In this document: in pieces, positions 18,368-28,392 of the stretch
Position numbering within the stretch: position 1 is the first letter of the stretch
Layout of the letters: every line of letters starts with the position of its first letter
NCBI RefSeq assembly: GCF_003611475.1
Contig: NZ_RAXT01000001.1
Location: forward strand, 217,981 to 281,980
Source of the DNA: Acinetobacter rongchengensis
GTDB taxonomy: Bacteria > Pseudomonadota > Gammaproteobacteria > Pseudomonadales > Moraxellaceae
Length of the DNA stretch: 64,000 bases
Direction: 5' to 3'
Program-made: the position numbers and the translations under genes
Notes under the pieces: generated by a model
What the model saw: the letters and a program-made list of their open reading frames with translations, nothing else
Told to the model about the DNA's origin: nothing
Database searches by the model: none

Positions 18368-19030
18368 CTAATCGAACATATTGATCTGTAGATTGTTTTT
18401 ATTATGCCGTTGTTTTGGACAATAATAACACTCGAACTCCTCTACAGGAAATCCTTCAATAAAACTCATTATATTCGGCTGTTTCAATGACAGCCATTCC
18501 TCTAAACGCTGTTGTGGTATTACCACAATGGAACGTTTATCTGTTCTAGGCTCATGAAACTCTTTCATCATTTCGTGATGATGGGCATCCATACTTAGCA
18601 TCGTTGCTGAACGCACAACTTCACCATTTTTCAATCGGGTAATTTCATACAACGCCGCAATATAGAATGCTTGACCATCTTTACGGCGTACAGCCCAACG
18701 CTGTGGTTTACCATTGATATATTTTGATTCGTAAAATTCACTTACAGGAATGACACCGAACTGACATTTAGCAAACGCTTCACTAAAACTCGGTTTTTCC
18801 ATGACTGTTTCATTGCGAGCATTGTAGGTATGCTTAGCAACCTCTTTATCCTCTGCCCACTTCGGAATTAAACCAAAATTAACCAAACGCCATTCTATTC
18901 CTTGATTAGATTTAAATAGCAAGGGTGTTTGAAAGCTTGGAAATATTTCTTCTTCATATGCGAATGGAATCATTGGCAACAGAAGTTGCTCAACTTGCAT
19001 CAAATTAATCGGTTTAAAATTGGCACACAT
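18368..19030 (-). CDS. SRAP family (HMCES/YedK-like) abasic-site protein
   Basis: This 220-residue protein is a bacterial relative of HMCES and YedK, which cross-link to abasic sites in single-stranded DNA through the N-terminal cysteine. Cys2 is exposed after Met1 removal, and the other active-site residues are visible: Asn70 in TYNARNE, Glu101 in SEFYES, and His159 in EFHEPRTDKR. The canonical MCGR start is MCAN here, so it belongs to a divergent subgroup. The gene faces the MarR gene tail to tail with 10 bases between them. In other bacteria these genes are SOS-linked; I did not find a clear LexA box here. Confidence 0.9.
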   Translation of the reverse strand: MCANFKPINLMQVEQLLLPMIPFAYEEEIFPSFQTPLLFKSNQGIEWRLVNFGLIPKWAEDKEVAKHTYNARNETVMEKPSFSEAFAKCQFGVIPVSEFYESKYINGKPQRWAVRRKDGQAFYIAALYEITRLKNGEVVRSATMLSMDAHHHEMMKEFHEPRTDKRSIVVIPQQRLEEWLSLKQPNIMSFIEGFPVEEFECYYCPKQRHNKNNLQINMFD

Positions 19031-19077
19031 ACGATTAAATAATTTTAATGATTAGCTTTATCAAAGTTCTTCTAAAA

Positions 19078-19105
19078 ATGGAGGTAAATCTACATTTACC
19101 TCCAT
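19078..19105 (-). terminator. Terminator of the 2OG-Fe(II) oxygenase gene
   Basis: A perfect 12-base stem, ATGGAGGTAAAT / ATTTACCTCCAT, is followed on the minus strand by five T. Confidence 0.8.
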
Positions 19106-19110
19106 CTAAA

Positions 19111-19731
19111 TTAACCAAAAATCTTTTTCATTTTGGCACTTAAACCATGAAAAAACTTATGTTTTGCATTGGCTTTTTCACTTGTAAGAAAGTTAATTTG
19201 GATTGATTGACGTTGTCCTTCATAAGGAATATAACCATGCCAACCATTGTCAGTCACTTTAAAAGCAACCAATGAACCAGGACCTGCATTGATTTCCGCA
19301 ACGTAATTATTAATATCTTGAGCATCATTCAAAATACGTAAACGACCATTGGGTGCATCCCATGATTCATTTAAATAAATCAGGATGGTTAAAAGCTTAC
19401 TTTTAGAGTCACTATGAATACGACCATCTTTTTGACGTGAATAACCTCGTAAAGTAATCATCATTGGATGCTCCATCACATTCACATCAAACTTATCTGT
19501 CAAAATTTGACGGAATTCTGGGGTATCCAATGATTTTAAGAATCGGTCAAAATGAGGCTTAATTTCAACATCTTCTATATTAAAACTTCCACCTTGCTCA
19601 ATCTTAGGAAATTCCTGAATTACAGATTGTACTTCGCTATCCACAATTGCATTTTCAACAACAAAAAAAGGATATGGCGTGCTAGAAACTTCAGCATTTT
19701 TCAATGCATCTAATTTAAGAATTGATGACAT
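19111..19731 (-). CDS. 2OG-Fe(II) oxygenase superfamily protein
   Basis: This 206-residue protein has the double-stranded beta-helix signature of iron and 2-oxoglutarate dependent dioxygenases: His106 and Asp108 in GRIHSDSKS, His165 in NGWHGYIPY as the third iron ligand, and Arg174 in EGQRQSIQINF for 2-oxoglutarate. The layout resembles prolyl 4-hydroxylase-like bacterial proteins. The C-terminus is basic (HGLSAKMKKIFG). The substrate cannot be told; small enzymes of this kind in other bacteria act on proteins or on polysaccharide precursors. It ends at its own terminator and is 80 bases from the SRAP gene start, so the two are separate units. Confidence 0.85.
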   Translation of the reverse strand: MSSILKLDALKNAEVSSTPYPFFVVENAIVDSEVQSVIQEFPKIEQGGSFNIEDVEIKPHFDRFLKSLDTPEFRQILTDKFDVNVMEHPMMITLRGYSRQKDGRIHSDSKSKLLTILIYLNESWDAPNGRLRILNDAQDINNYVAEINAGPGSLVAFKVTDNGWHGYIPYEGQRQSIQINFLTSEKANAKHKFFHGLSAKMKKIFG

Positions 19732-19885
19732 TTATAATTCAACTTAAAGATTGATTCTTTTAAATTGTAGCAGAGATTTATGATTGTTTAAGTAATCTTG
19801 CTCTTTTCATAACATAAATTCTATTATCACCCACTGACACCGATTAGCTTTATTTAAACGATTTTTTGGATATCACTTAAAAAAC

Positions 19886-19912
19886 AAAAAAGCCCCCGAA
19901 GAGGCTTTTTGA
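19886..19912 (-). terminator. Terminator of glcB
   Basis: The minus strand forms AAAAAGCC / GGCTTTTT with an 8-base loop, followed by more T. It lies 20 bases beyond the malate synthase stop. Confidence 0.75.
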
Positions 19913-19930
19913 CTTTATACAGCAGTGAAA

Positions 19931-22093
19931 TTAATCACCTGTATAACCTTTTAATTTCAAACGTGAAGCATGCAATAATGGTTCAGTATAACCCGATGGT
20001 TGTTCACCACCTTTAAATACTAAATCATAAGCTGCTTGGTATGCATAACCATCAAATGCTGGCGCCATAGCTGTATATTCTGGATCATTAGCATTTTGCT
20101 CATCCACAATCTTCGCCATACGTTGCATCACTTCTTCAACTTGTTCTTTGCTTACGATTCCGTGACGTAACCAGTTCGCAACGTGTTGTGAAGAAATACG
20201 TAAAGTTGCACGGTCTTCCATCAAACCAACGTTGTTGATATCTGGAACTTTCGAACAACCTACACCTAAATCAACCCAACGAACCACATAACCTAAAATA
20301 CCTTGAAGATTATTTTCAAGCTCTTTAGTTTTTTCTTCATCAGTCCAATTTGTATCTGTTGCTAACGGTGGCGTTAACAAATCATCAAGTGATAATGCTT
20401 CTGTTTTCAATAACTCTTGTTGACGAGCTGAAACATTACATTGGTGATAATGGATTGCATGAATTACAGCACCCGATGGTGATGGAACCCAAGCACAGCT
20501 CGCACCTGCTTCTGGATGTTCAATCTTAGTCTTATACATGTCTAAAAGCATGTCTGGTTTAGGCCACATACCTTTACCAATTTGTGCTTTACCACGTAAA
20601 CCCGCTTGAAGACCAATCATTACGTTACGGTTTTCGTATGCTGGGAACCAAGTTTGAGACTTCACTTCGCCTTTACGAACGAATGGGCCTGCTTCCATAA
20701 ATGTATGGATTTCATCACCAGTACGGTCCATGAACCCTGTATTGATAAAGATTGTACGGTCTTTCGCTTGAGCAATACAGTTTTTCAAGTTTACAGATGT
20801 ACGGCGTTCTTCATCCATAATACCAATTTTTAACGTTTTTGCTGGTAAGCCCAATGCTTGCTCTGCACGTTCAAACAATTCAACGGCGAACGCAACTTCT
20901 TCAGGACCATGCATTTTTGGCTTCACGATATACATAGAACCTTTACGTGAGTTCTTGTTTTCGTTTTGGCCTTTAATATCTGCAAAAGACAACAATGGCG
21001 TGATCAATGCATCCATGATACCTTCGTAGATTTCAGCACCATCTACAAGGATTGCAGGGTTAGTCATCAAGTGACCAACGTTACGAAGAAGCATTAAAGA
21101 ACGACCATGAAGCGTCGTTTCACCACCAATGAGGTTTTTATGAGTGCGATCTTTGTTCAAACTACGAGTAATGGTTTTACCATTTTTCTCGATAGATTCT
21201 TGCAAAGTACCTTTCATTAAACCTAACCAGTTACGGTAGCCTTCAACTTTTTCTTCTGCATCTACAGCAGCAATCGAATCTTCTAAATCTTGAATCGTTG
21301 TTAAAGCAGCTTCAAGAACTAAATCTTTAACACCAGCAGCATCCGTTTTACCAATTGGGCTATTCGGATCAATTTCAATAATAACGTGCAAACCATTATT
21401 TAATAGAACGATTTCTGTTGGAGCTGACGCTTCGCCATTAAAACCAACAAATTGTGCTTCTTTTGCTAAAGTCGATGTTGAACCATCTTTTAAGGTTACA
21501 ACAAGCTTTTTGCCTTCTACAGCATATTTAGTCACATCTGCATGTGAACCATTCGCTAACGGGAATGTTTCATTCAAGAAGTTTTTAGCAAATGCAACAA
21601 CTTTATCACCACGAACTGGGTTATAACCTTTACCTTTTTCTGCGCCACCTTCTTCAGAGATCACATCAAAGCCGTAAAGTGCATCATAGAGCGAACCCCA
21701 ACGTGCGTTTGCAGCATTTAAGCAGTAACGTGCATTACGCACAGGTACAACCAATTGCGCACCAGCCAACAATGCGATTTCTTCATCTACATTTTCTGTG
21801 CTGATTTGAAAATCTTCTACTTCTGGTACTAAGTAGCCAATTTCTTTAAGAAAAGCTTTATAAGCTTCTAGCTCAAATTTATTATTACGGTGCCATTCAT
21901 CAATTTTAGCCTGAATGTCATCACGCTTAGCTAAAAGCGCTTTATTCTTAGGGCTAAGATCGACAACAACTTGCTCAAAGTTTTTCCAGTAAGTTTCACT
22001 GTCTAAACCAGAACCTGGTAGTGCTTCATTTTCGATAAAATCGTAAAGTTCTTTAGCAATCGCTAACTTGCCTTTCTGAATACGTGCAGTCAT
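19931..22093 (-). CDS. glcB: Malate synthase G
   Basis: This 720-residue cytosolic enzyme condenses glyoxylate with acetyl-CoA to malate, in the glyoxylate bypass and glycolate use. The length and blocks match the monomeric G isoform: [13 protein letters not shown] near residue 130, [19 protein letters not shown] text, the [18 protein letters not shown] block, [15 protein letters not shown], and [17 protein letters not shown]. The C-terminal segment ends with [20 protein letters not shown]. Isoform A genes sit with aceA; here glcB stands alone, as usual for Acinetobacter. It is flanked by a terminator and a 395-base spacer. Confidence 0.97.
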   Translation of the reverse strand: MTARIQKGKLAIAKELYDFIENEALPGSGLDSETYWKNFEQVVVDLSPKNKALLAKRDDIQAKIDEWHRNNKFELEAYKAFLKEIGYLVPEVEDFQISTENVDEEIALLAGAQLVVPVRNARYCLNAANARWGSLYDALYGFDVISEEGGAEKGKGYNPVRGDKVVAFAKNFLNETFPLANGSHADVTKYAVEGKKLVVTLKDGSTSTLAKEAQFVGFNGEASAPTEIVLLNNGLHVIIEIDPNSPIGKTDAAGVKDLVLEAALTTIQDLEDSIAAVDAEEKVEGYRNWLGLMKGTLQESIEKNGKTITRSLNKDRTHKNLIGGETTLHGRSLMLLRNVGHLMTNPAILVDGAEIYEGIMDALITPLLSFADIKGQNENKNSRKGSMYIVKPKMHGPEEVAFAVELFERAEQALGLPAKTLKIGIMDEERRTSVNLKNCIAQAKDRTIFINTGFMDRTGDEIHTFMEAGPFVRKGEVKSQTWFPAYENRNVMIGLQAGLRGKAQIGKGMWPKPDMLLDMYKTKIEHPEAGASCAWVPSPSGAVIHAIHYHQCNVSARQQELLKTEALSLDDLLTPPLATDTNWTDEEKTKELENNLQGILGYVVRWVDLGVGCSKVPDINNVGLMEDRATLRISSQHVANWLRHGIVSKEQVEEVMQRMAKIVDEQNANDPEYTAMAPAFDGYAYQAAYDLVFKGGEQPSGYTEPLLHASRLKLKGYTGD

Positions 22094-22322
22094 TGTCTTT
22101 CCTGATATTGCTACTTTTTATAACAAGAGTTTCTAGTATACCGATTTAAATCATGCTGAATAGTATTATCACATTGCTAAATAGTGATCATTTTAATTGA
22201 AATAAATGCATGCATTCATTCTAAAAATAATGACTAAAAATGAGACAATATCATCAACTTGGATTGTTTTTACAGTGTATAAAGTTTTTAAAATGTCGAA
22301 ATTAGACGAAAGTGCCGAATAA

Positions 22323-22448
22323 ATGCCAATTGATCCATTTTTTAAATACACTTTATTTCCTCGTGCAAAGATTAAGCCACGAATACAACCAAATGTCGAT
22401 AAAATAAACGGACAATTGTGTTTAAAATTATTGTCTATTTATAAATAA
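22323..22448 (+). CDS. Possible 41-codon small ORF
   Basis: An ATG-initiated frame of 41 codons runs on the plus strand between the glcB start and the zapE terminator. The product is basic, beginning MPIDPFFKYTLFPRAKIK. No good ribosome-binding site precedes it. The amino acid make-up is protein-like, but the short length allows chance. It may be a small protein, the remnant of a larger gene, or nothing. Confidence 0.25.
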   Translation: MPIDPFFKYTLFPRAKIKPRIQPNVDKINGQLCLKLLSIYK

Positions 22449-22472
22449 AAAAGCACTCATTTGAGTGCTTCT
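22449..22472 (-). terminator. Terminator of zapE
   Basis: AAGCACTC / GAGTGCTT is followed on the minus strand by a T-rich run (TTTTTTATTTAT). It lies 20 bases past the zapE stop. Confidence 0.75.
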
Positions 22473-22488
22473 CTGTATGAAAGAATGT

Positions 22489-23643
22489 CTATAATTCGAC
22501 TTGCGATTCACCTGAATCTTTAATCAAACGATGTTCAGACTGCAAATATTCATCTGATTGCATTTCAAGTAGACGAGACCGTGTTCGCTCAATTTCAAAA
22601 GCAAGTTTCTCACCTTCATAGATTTCAATAATTGAATCTTCCGAGGTTAACAATAACTTCACACCACGATCATAGAACTCATCGACTAAATAAATAAAAC
22701 GGCGTGTTCCTTCAGAAAGCGTATCGGTTAAATGCGGCACATTACTGACTAAAACCGTATTATAAATATTGGCAATCTCAATAAAATCAGAAGGACTGCG
22801 TGGTTTCATACACAATTCTCTAAATTCACACCACAATACATCTTCCGTATGCCCAATGGTTTCAACAACACGATTATTGATCTGAATCGGTTCTTCAGAA
22901 ATCGCTTGTGAACTGGTAAGCGCATTGAAACGTTTCGCCATCCAGACTTTATTATCATCACTTAATGGTGTTTTGAATAGTTGAGCCTGTTTCAGTACGC
23001 GTAAACGATAGTCCACACCTGCATCGACATTTAAAACCACGCAATGCGTATTGACCATTTCAATGGTTGGTATAAAACGATCACGATGAATCCCATTTTT
23101 ATAGAGACCATCTGGTGCAATATTGGATGTCGCAACCAAGGTAATTCCGCGAGTAAATAACTTTTGAAATAAGTCACTTAGAATCATGGCATCGGTTACA
23201 TTAGATACAAAAAATTCATCAAAACAAATCACCACAGCTTCTTTGTAAATTTGATCTGCCACAAGATCAAGTGGATTACGTTGCCCTGCAAGTTTATTTA
23301 ATTCTTTATGCACATATTGCATAAAGTGATGAAAATGCATACGGGTTTTACGACGAAACGGTATCGACTCATAAAACTGATCCATCAACCATGTTTTACC
23401 ACGCCCTACACCGCCCCACATATAAACACCACGAGGTGCAGTTTGACGTCTAAAACGACGGAATGCTTTTTTCGAAGCTTTATACCGATTAATCAATTCT
23501 TGCCATACACGCTCCAACTCATGCACTGCATGTGCCTGCGCATCATCTGGTAAAAATTGTCCAGAAGATAAAGCTTTAGCATAACGTTCTGCGGGTGATA
23601 CGGGAGAAAATGCAGTATTGCTCGTTGAATTTTGATCTAACAT
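22489..23643 (-). CDS. zapE: ZapE / AFG1-like ATPase
   Basis: This 384-residue protein is an AFG1-type P-loop ATPase. Walker A is GVGRGKTWLMD (after YMWGG), Walker B is VVICFDEFFVSN, and sensor residues lie in LVATSNIAPDGLYKNGIHRDRF. In E. coli, ZapE is recruited to the division ring late in constriction and affects Z-ring stability; the mitochondrial relative AFG1/LACE1 helps protein quality control. It is cytosolic with no membrane segment. The C-terminus (residues about 330-384) is acidic, with SRLLEMQSDEYLQSEHR. It is a monocistronic unit ending at a clear terminator. Confidence 0.93.
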   Translation of the reverse strand: MLDQNSTSNTAFSPVSPAERYAKALSSGQFLPDDAQAHAVHELERVWQELINRYKASKKAFRRFRRQTAPRGVYMWGGVGRGKTWLMDQFYESIPFRRKTRMHFHHFMQYVHKELNKLAGQRNPLDLVADQIYKEAVVICFDEFFVSNVTDAMILSDLFQKLFTRGITLVATSNIAPDGLYKNGIHRDRFIPTIEMVNTHCVVLNVDAGVDYRLRVLKQAQLFKTPLSDDNKVWMAKRFNALTSSQAISEEPIQINNRVVETIGHTEDVLWCEFRELCMKPRSPSDFIEIANIYNTVLVSNVPHLTDTLSEGTRRFIYLVDEFYDRGVKLLLTSEDSIIEIYEGEKLAFEIERTRSRLLEMQSDEYLQSEHRLIKDSGESQVEL

Positions 23644-23759
23644 ATGGCTAAGGTACTTTTAATGGCTAGGAAGATTATATCGAATATTTAGTTTGCATAA
23701 ATAAAACTTTGGCATAATCTAGGTTAAATAATAAATCATCTTTTTCATACAATCGCAGG

Positions 23760-24770
23760 CTATTTACCATACTGCCTTGGGCTTTGCCCAAACCACCGTT
23801 TAAAAGCGTGATTAAATGCTGCAGGTTCGGAATACCCCAGCAACTCAGCAATTACCTCTATTGAATATTCTTTATATTCAATAAGTCGTAAGGCCTTATT
23901 TTTTATAAGCTGTTCTCGAATCTGCTTATAACTGGTATTCAATTGTTGAAGCTGATGTCGTAATGTACGTTCTGGCAAATTTAAAGCTTGGGCAACTGCT
24001 GCCATTGAAGGAATAACACCTTGTTGTAACTCCAAATAATCATTTACACGTTGAATCAAGGCAGGTATTTTTTCTTCTTCTGCATTTAAACGTGCTAATT
24101 CTTCTACACACTTCACTTCATACACCCGATGTGTAATCGGATCTGCCGAAGGTATTTTAAGTTGCATCACATCATTGTTGATCCAAAATGATGCTTTTTC
24201 ACATCCAAAGTGTAGATCTGAACCGTAATAATCATGGTATTGCTTTAATACTTCTACATCTTGAGGCTGTGCAAAAGGTAACTCTATTCGAACGCTTGGT
24301 GCAGTCAGCCCCATCATTTTATAAATATCATCTAAAAACTTATGCGTACCTGATATTTCACATTGCGCTCTTAATCTTCCCATTTCTGAATCTAAATCGA
24401 TCGGTTGATAGGTTAAAGCAATTTGATGTTCACTATTTTCAATACCCAATACACCATATAGATAGGTTAAACCTTGATATTGAATCCCCTTTTCAATGGC
24501 GTCATAAACAGTATTGCAAGTCACCAACAACATTAATAAAGGGCCATAACCTGCAAGAGAATAATGCTGACCAATAAATAAACCTGTCTCAGGCTCTACA
24601 TTTTCACCAATAACTTTTAAGATATCCCACTCTAGACTTGGGTGAATAATAGAACTTGGGTCTAAAGCATCCGCTTGAATACCAATACTCTCAAGTCGTG
24701 AATCCACATCTATTCCTGCATTACGCATACCGTGAATTAAGTACATCAAGCCGAGTATTGATCGTTTCAT
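23760..24770 (-). CDS. AraC family transcriptional regulator
   Basis: This 336-residue regulator has an N-terminal ligand-binding domain of the arabinose-binding/OruR type (residues about 20-200, with HPSLEWDILKVIGENVEPETGLFIG-type text) and a C-terminal AraC pair of helix-turn-helix motifs. The first lies around VIPSMAAVAQALNLPERTLRHQL and the second around YSIEVIAELLGYSEPAAFNHAFKRWFGQSP. It is divergent from the flavin monooxygenase gene, 154 bases apart, so it is the likely activator of that gene. This layout is common for catabolic monooxygenases, with the substrate or its product as inducer; the inducer is unknown. Confidence 0.9.
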   Translation of the reverse strand: MKRSILGLMYLIHGMRNAGIDVDSRLESIGIQADALDPSSIIHPSLEWDILKVIGENVEPETGLFIGQHYSLAGYGPLLMLLVTCNTVYDAIEKGIQYQGLTYLYGVLGIENSEHQIALTYQPIDLDSEMGRLRAQCEISGTHKFLDDIYKMMGLTAPSVRIELPFAQPQDVEVLKQYHDYYGSDLHFGCEKASFWINNDVMQLKIPSADPITHRVYEVKCVEELARLNAEEEKIPALIQRVNDYLELQQGVIPSMAAVAQALNLPERTLRHQLQQLNTSYKQIREQLIKNKALRLIEYKEYSIEVIAELLGYSEPAAFNHAFKRWFGQSPRQYGK

Positions 24771-24924
24771 CTTGTCTTCAAATATAGATTACACCCACTT
24801 TTTACTATAAAGAGCCTGTTTTGGAAATTGCCGAATATATCAATATTCATGTCAAGGCAATCATTATTCTAAATGTGTATTTCAATTAATCTATGCAAAA
24901 TTAAAGCACACTGAGTTTATAACA

Positions 24925-26448
24925 ATGGGCGCAACGCAAACAAAAACTGCACAAATTCAAAGCACTCGAGTCGCAATTATAGGATCTGGCTTTGGGGGAT
25001 TAGCAACGGCTATACGTTTAATTCAAGCCAATATCCATGACTTTATTATTTTAGAAAAAGCCAACGATGTCGGCGGGACTTGGCGTGAAAATCAATACCC
25101 GGGTGCAGCTTGTGATGTGCAATCTCACATGTATTCTCTTTCTTTCGCTCCAAAACTCGATTGGTCAAAACGTTATGCGGAAGCGCCTGAAATTTTTGAC
25201 TATATTCAAGATTTAATGCGTGAGTATCATTTAAAGCAATATATTCAGTTTAATCGAGAAGTCGTCAGCGCACGCTACGATGAAAATGATTTAAATTGGC
25301 ATTTAACCTTAAAAAATGATCAACAAATACAGGCTCAATTTGTTATTTTTGCCTCTGGGCCATTACATGTCCCACAAATTCCAAAAATTAAAGGCATTGA
25401 AAAGTTCAAAGGTGAAGTTTTTCATTCGTCACAATGGAACCATCGATATAATTTAAATGATAAAAATGTGGCGTCTATCGGCACAGGCGGTAGTGCCATT
25501 CAGTACATTCCAGAAATTGCTGATAAAGTAAAAAATCTCTATGTATTACAAAGAACCGCGGCTTGGGTCATTCCACGTGATGAACGTCGTTATCATACTT
25601 TTGATAAGAAGTTATTTAATCGTTTTGATTGGTTTAGAAAAATACATCGTGCACGTCTTTATTGGTCAAACGAGTCGCGAGTTGTCCCAATTGTACAACC
25701 GCAAATTATGAAATATGGTCAAAAACTCGCTGAAGCATTTATTAAATTTCAAGTGAAAGATAAAAATACTGCTCAAAAACTGACTCCAGATTACGTCATG
25801 GGCTGTAAACGTATTTTAATTTCAAATAAATATTACCCTACCTTTAATCGTGAAAATGTTGAATTGATTACAGATGCAATTCAGGAATTAACCGAAAATA
25901 GTATCATCTTTAAAAATGGTGAAGAACGCGCTATCGATTGCCTCATCTACGGTACTGGCTTTATCACAGACCCACGCATCTATCTAAAATCATTTGAATG
26001 CTATGGCGAAAACGGACTTGAGCTCAAACAAGCATGGAAAGATGGTGCAGAAAGCTATTTGGGTATCAGTACCAAAGGCTTCCCAAATCTGTTTCAGTTA
26101 CTTGGCCCCAATACTGTCTTAGGCCATAACTCTGTAATTTTTATGATCGAATCACAAGTCAATTACATTTTACAACTTATACAAATGGTCAATAAGACCT
26201 CAACGCAAGCGATTGTTGTCAAACCTGAAGTTCAAGACCAATATAATCAACATGTGCAACACATGTTAGAAGGAACAGTTTGGCAATCGGGCTGTGTCAG
26301 TTGGTATCAACAAGATGGAGGTAAAAACTTTGCACTTTGGCCAACCTACACTTGGAAATATTGGCTAAAGACCCGTAAAATTAATCCTGCAGATTTTCAA
26401 TTACTTGGCAATCAACAAATCCAGCATAAAACATCCCGCGTCGCATAA
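24925..26448 (+). CDS. Flavin-containing monooxygenase, Baeyer-Villiger-like
   Basis: This 507-residue FAD- and NADPH-dependent monooxygenase has an FAD-binding GSGFGG at residues 20-25 and the second dinucleotide-binding GTGGSA at 186-191. The Baeyer-Villiger fingerprint F-x-G-x-x-x-H-x-x-x-W lies at 161-171 and is followed by Asn172, where the consensus has Pro or Asp. GGTWRENQYPGAACDVQSH, typical of these enzymes, lies at 50-68. It probably oxidises ketones or long-chain aliphatic substrates; relatives in Acinetobacter are often annotated as such, but this is not the alkane oxygenase AlmA by N-terminus. It is divergent from an AraC-type gene, the likely regulator. A hairpin ends the gene just before lysO. 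Confidence 0.88.
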   Translation: MGATQTKTAQIQSTRVAIIGSGFGGLATAIRLIQANIHDFIILEKANDVGGTWRENQYPGAACDVQSHMYSLSFAPKLDWSKRYAEAPEIFDYIQDLMREYHLKQYIQFNREVVSARYDENDLNWHLTLKNDQQIQAQFVIFASGPLHVPQIPKIKGIEKFKGEVFHSSQWNHRYNLNDKNVASIGTGGSAIQYIPEIADKVKNLYVLQRTAAWVIPRDERRYHTFDKKLFNRFDWFRKIHRARLYWSNESRVVPIVQPQIMKYGQKLAEAFIKFQVKDKNTAQKLTPDYVMGCKRILISNKYYPTFNRENVELITDAIQELTENSIIFKNGEERAIDCLIYGTGFITDPRIYLKSFECYGENGLELKQAWKDGAESYLGISTKGFPNLFQLLGPNTVLGHNSVIFMIESQVNYILQLIQMVNKTSTQAIVVKPEVQDQYNQHVQHMLEGTVWQSGCVSWYQQDGGKNFALWPTYTWKYWLKTRKINPADFQLLGNQQIQHKTSRVA

Positions 26449-26460
26449 ACTTTGTCTATA

Positions 26461-26492
26461 ATATGTAGGTATTCTCATACCTACATATTTTT
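26461..26492 (+). terminator. Terminator-like hairpin touching the lysO start
   Basis: A perfect 12-base stem, ATATGTAGGTAT / ATACCTACATAT, has a TCTC loop and ends in a run of five T that abuts the ATG of the next gene at 26493. It can terminate the monooxygenase transcript. It also fills the place where a lysO ribosome-binding site should be. Confidence 0.75.
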
Positions 26493-27401
26493 ATGCAATC
26501 TCTTTGGCTGATTTTCCAACTGTTGTTCTGCTTATTCATTGGTTTCATGTTGGCAAGACGTTTGCCGCAATGGCTAGAAAGCATTGCTTTTAAAATTCTG
26601 CCTTATTTTACCTATATTCTCTTAATTGCAATTGCGATTGAGTTCTCTCAAACTATTCATAGCATTGCCAACCCTTCCATTATCTTGAGCAATGCCCTCA
26701 TCATTTCAATAGCGACTTCAATTGGCGCATTTCTATGTTGTTATCTGCTGTTTAAAGGCATAGGCTACCAACCGTCTCAAGGTAAAGTTTCAGTAGCATT
26801 GCTCACGAAATCTTTATTGAATATTAGTTATGCATTTCTTGCACTTGCAGCAGGTTATGGACTGGCTGAGTTATTCAACCTATTTCACTATACTTTACAT
26901 ATCAGTACTTGGAATTTGTTACTGATTTTTATGTTCTTGATTGGACTCGATCTTGCTTATTCCCCACGTGACCGCTCATGGTTAAATTGGAAAATTTTAC
27001 TCGTACCCATCGCTTGTATTATTGGCTCAATTCTTGGTGCAATTTTTGTTTCTTTCTTTATCCAGAGTATTAGTCTAAAAGACTTGATTATGCTTTCACA
27101 AGGTTATGGTTTCTATTCTATGACTGGGATCGTCGTGACCGAACTCAAGAATGCTCAGTTAGGTAGCATTGCTTTAATGAATGATTTATTTAGAGAAATT
27201 TTTGCGATAGTGTTTATGTATTTAATTGGTTGGCGTTATCCTCGCTCAGCCATTTCTTCAGCAGGTGCAACAGCAATGGATGTCACCTTACCAATGGTTA
27301 AACAAGCCTGTGGTAATGCGTTTATTCCACATGCGATGGTCAGTGGATTTGTACTTTCTGTACTTGCTCCCATCGCCGTCAGCATTTTAGCCGCTTTATA
27401 A
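26493..27401 (+). CDS. lysO: LysO family lysine exporter
   Basis: This 302-residue inner-membrane protein resembles E. coli LysO (YbjE), which exports lysine and thialysine. About eight hydrophobic segments are seen. The conserved second half is clear: SQGYGFYSMTGIVVTE, GSIALMNDLFREIFAI, and GATAMDVTLPMVKQACG. The N-terminus begins inside the first membrane helix, as in the E. coli protein. No ribosome-binding site can be seen, because a terminator-like hairpin fills the 32 bases before the ATG; a later ATG at codon 20 would lose the first helix. Its function fits with the LysE-type exporter gene at 4732, but the two are unlinked. Confidence 0.82.
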   Translation: MQSLWLIFQLLFCLFIGFMLARRLPQWLESIAFKILPYFTYILLIAIAIEFSQTIHSIANPSIILSNALIISIATSIGAFLCCYLLFKGIGYQPSQGKVSVALLTKSLLNISYAFLALAAGYGLAELFNLFHYTLHISTWNLLLIFMFLIGLDLAYSPRDRSWLNWKILLVPIACIIGSILGAIFVSFFIQSISLKDLIMLSQGYGFYSMTGIVVTELKNAQLGSIALMNDLFREIFAIVFMYLIGWRYPRSAISSAGATAMDVTLPMVKQACGNAFIPHAMVSGFVLSVLAPIAVSILAAL

Positions 27402-27484
27402 GACACTTTTCGTCATTCTTTCAATTTTAGGTTCTAACCTAGTTAAGCTTAAAATCAAACAACGCGAATTAATCAAAAATTAGC

Positions 27485-27522
27485 AACGAAAAATAGGAAA
27501 AATTATCCTATTTTTCGTTTTA
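27485..27522. terminator. Bidirectional terminator between lysO and pyrF
   Basis: A perfect 14-base stem, AACGAAAAATAGGA / TCCTATTTTTCGTT, lies between the two converging stops and has T or A runs on both sides. Confidence 0.85.
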
Positions 27523-27558
27523 AATAAAATCTTCTACTTAAAAGAAATATTTCAAAAA

Positions 27559-28239
27559 TTATAAGGTCGCTAAAATATCTTTCAGCATTTGACTAGGATC
27601 TGTAGATTGCGTAATTGGACGACCAATCACTAAATGTGTAGAGCCATCAAGCATGGCTTGTTTAGGCGTCACAATACGCTTTTGATCATCTGCATTAGCG
27701 CCTTCAGGGCGAATACCAGGGGTCACTAAAGCAAAATCTTGGCCTAAATCTTGACGTAGCATTTTTGCTTCTTGTGCAGAACATACCACACCATCTAAAC
27801 CACTGTCTTGGGTCAATTTTGCCAAACGCTTTACTTGTTCAAAGGGTTCAATATCTAGACCTAAATCACGTAAATCTTCTCGCCCAATTGAGGTTAAAAC
27901 AGTCACTGCAATGAGTTGCGTCTTATAATTTCCAGCCTTTAAGCGTTCAACGCAGGTTTCCATCATTTTACGGCCACCAGATGCATGAACATTCACCATC
28001 CATACCCCCAAGTCTGCCGCAGCACATACGGCTTGAGCTGTTGTGTTTGGAATATCATGGAATTTTAAATCGAGAAAAACTTCAAAGCCTTTGTCATGTA
28101 AGGCTTTAACAACCGTAGGGCCTTCATGCGTAAACAGTTCTTTGCCTACTTTTAAACGGCAGAGTGATGGGTCAAGTTGATCAGCAATTGCTAATGCGTC
28201 ATATTGGCTTTTAGCATCCAAGGCAACAATGATACTCAA
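27559..28239 (-). CDS. pyrF: Orotidine 5'-phosphate decarboxylase
   Basis: This enzyme converts orotidine monophosphate to UMP, the last step of de novo pyrimidine synthesis. The active-site block [11 protein letters not shown] carries the Asp-Lys-Asp charged network; the product-binding LVTPGIRP and [10 protein letters not shown] segments are also present. I choose the TTG at 28239 (protein [10 protein letters not shown], about 226 residues), because GGAAG lies 7 bases before it and this matches the family start. An ATG ten codons upstream (28269) is open and would give 236 residues. The gene is monocistronic and converges on lysO. Confidence 0.94.
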   Translation of the reverse strand: MSIIVALDAKSQYDALAIADQLDPSLCRLKVGKELFTHEGPTVVKALHDKGFEVFLDLKFHDIPNTTAQAVCAAADLGVWMVNVHASGGRKMMETCVERLKAGNYKTQLIAVTVLTSIGREDLRDLGLDIEPFEQVKRLAKLTQDSGLDGVVCSAQEAKMLRQDLGQDFALVTPGIRPEGANADDQKRIVTPKQAMLDGSTHLVIGRPITQSTDPSQMLKDILATL

Positions 28240-28392
28240 GAGTCTACTTCCATCACAAAAAGATGGCACATTATAAAGTTTTTCAAGGCTGGTACAAAGG
28301 TTTATACATAGGATTCAGGCATTTTATCGCTAAATATAAATTCATCAGATATCCGGCAAAAGTCAAAAAATGATCAGAAATTAATATTAAAA

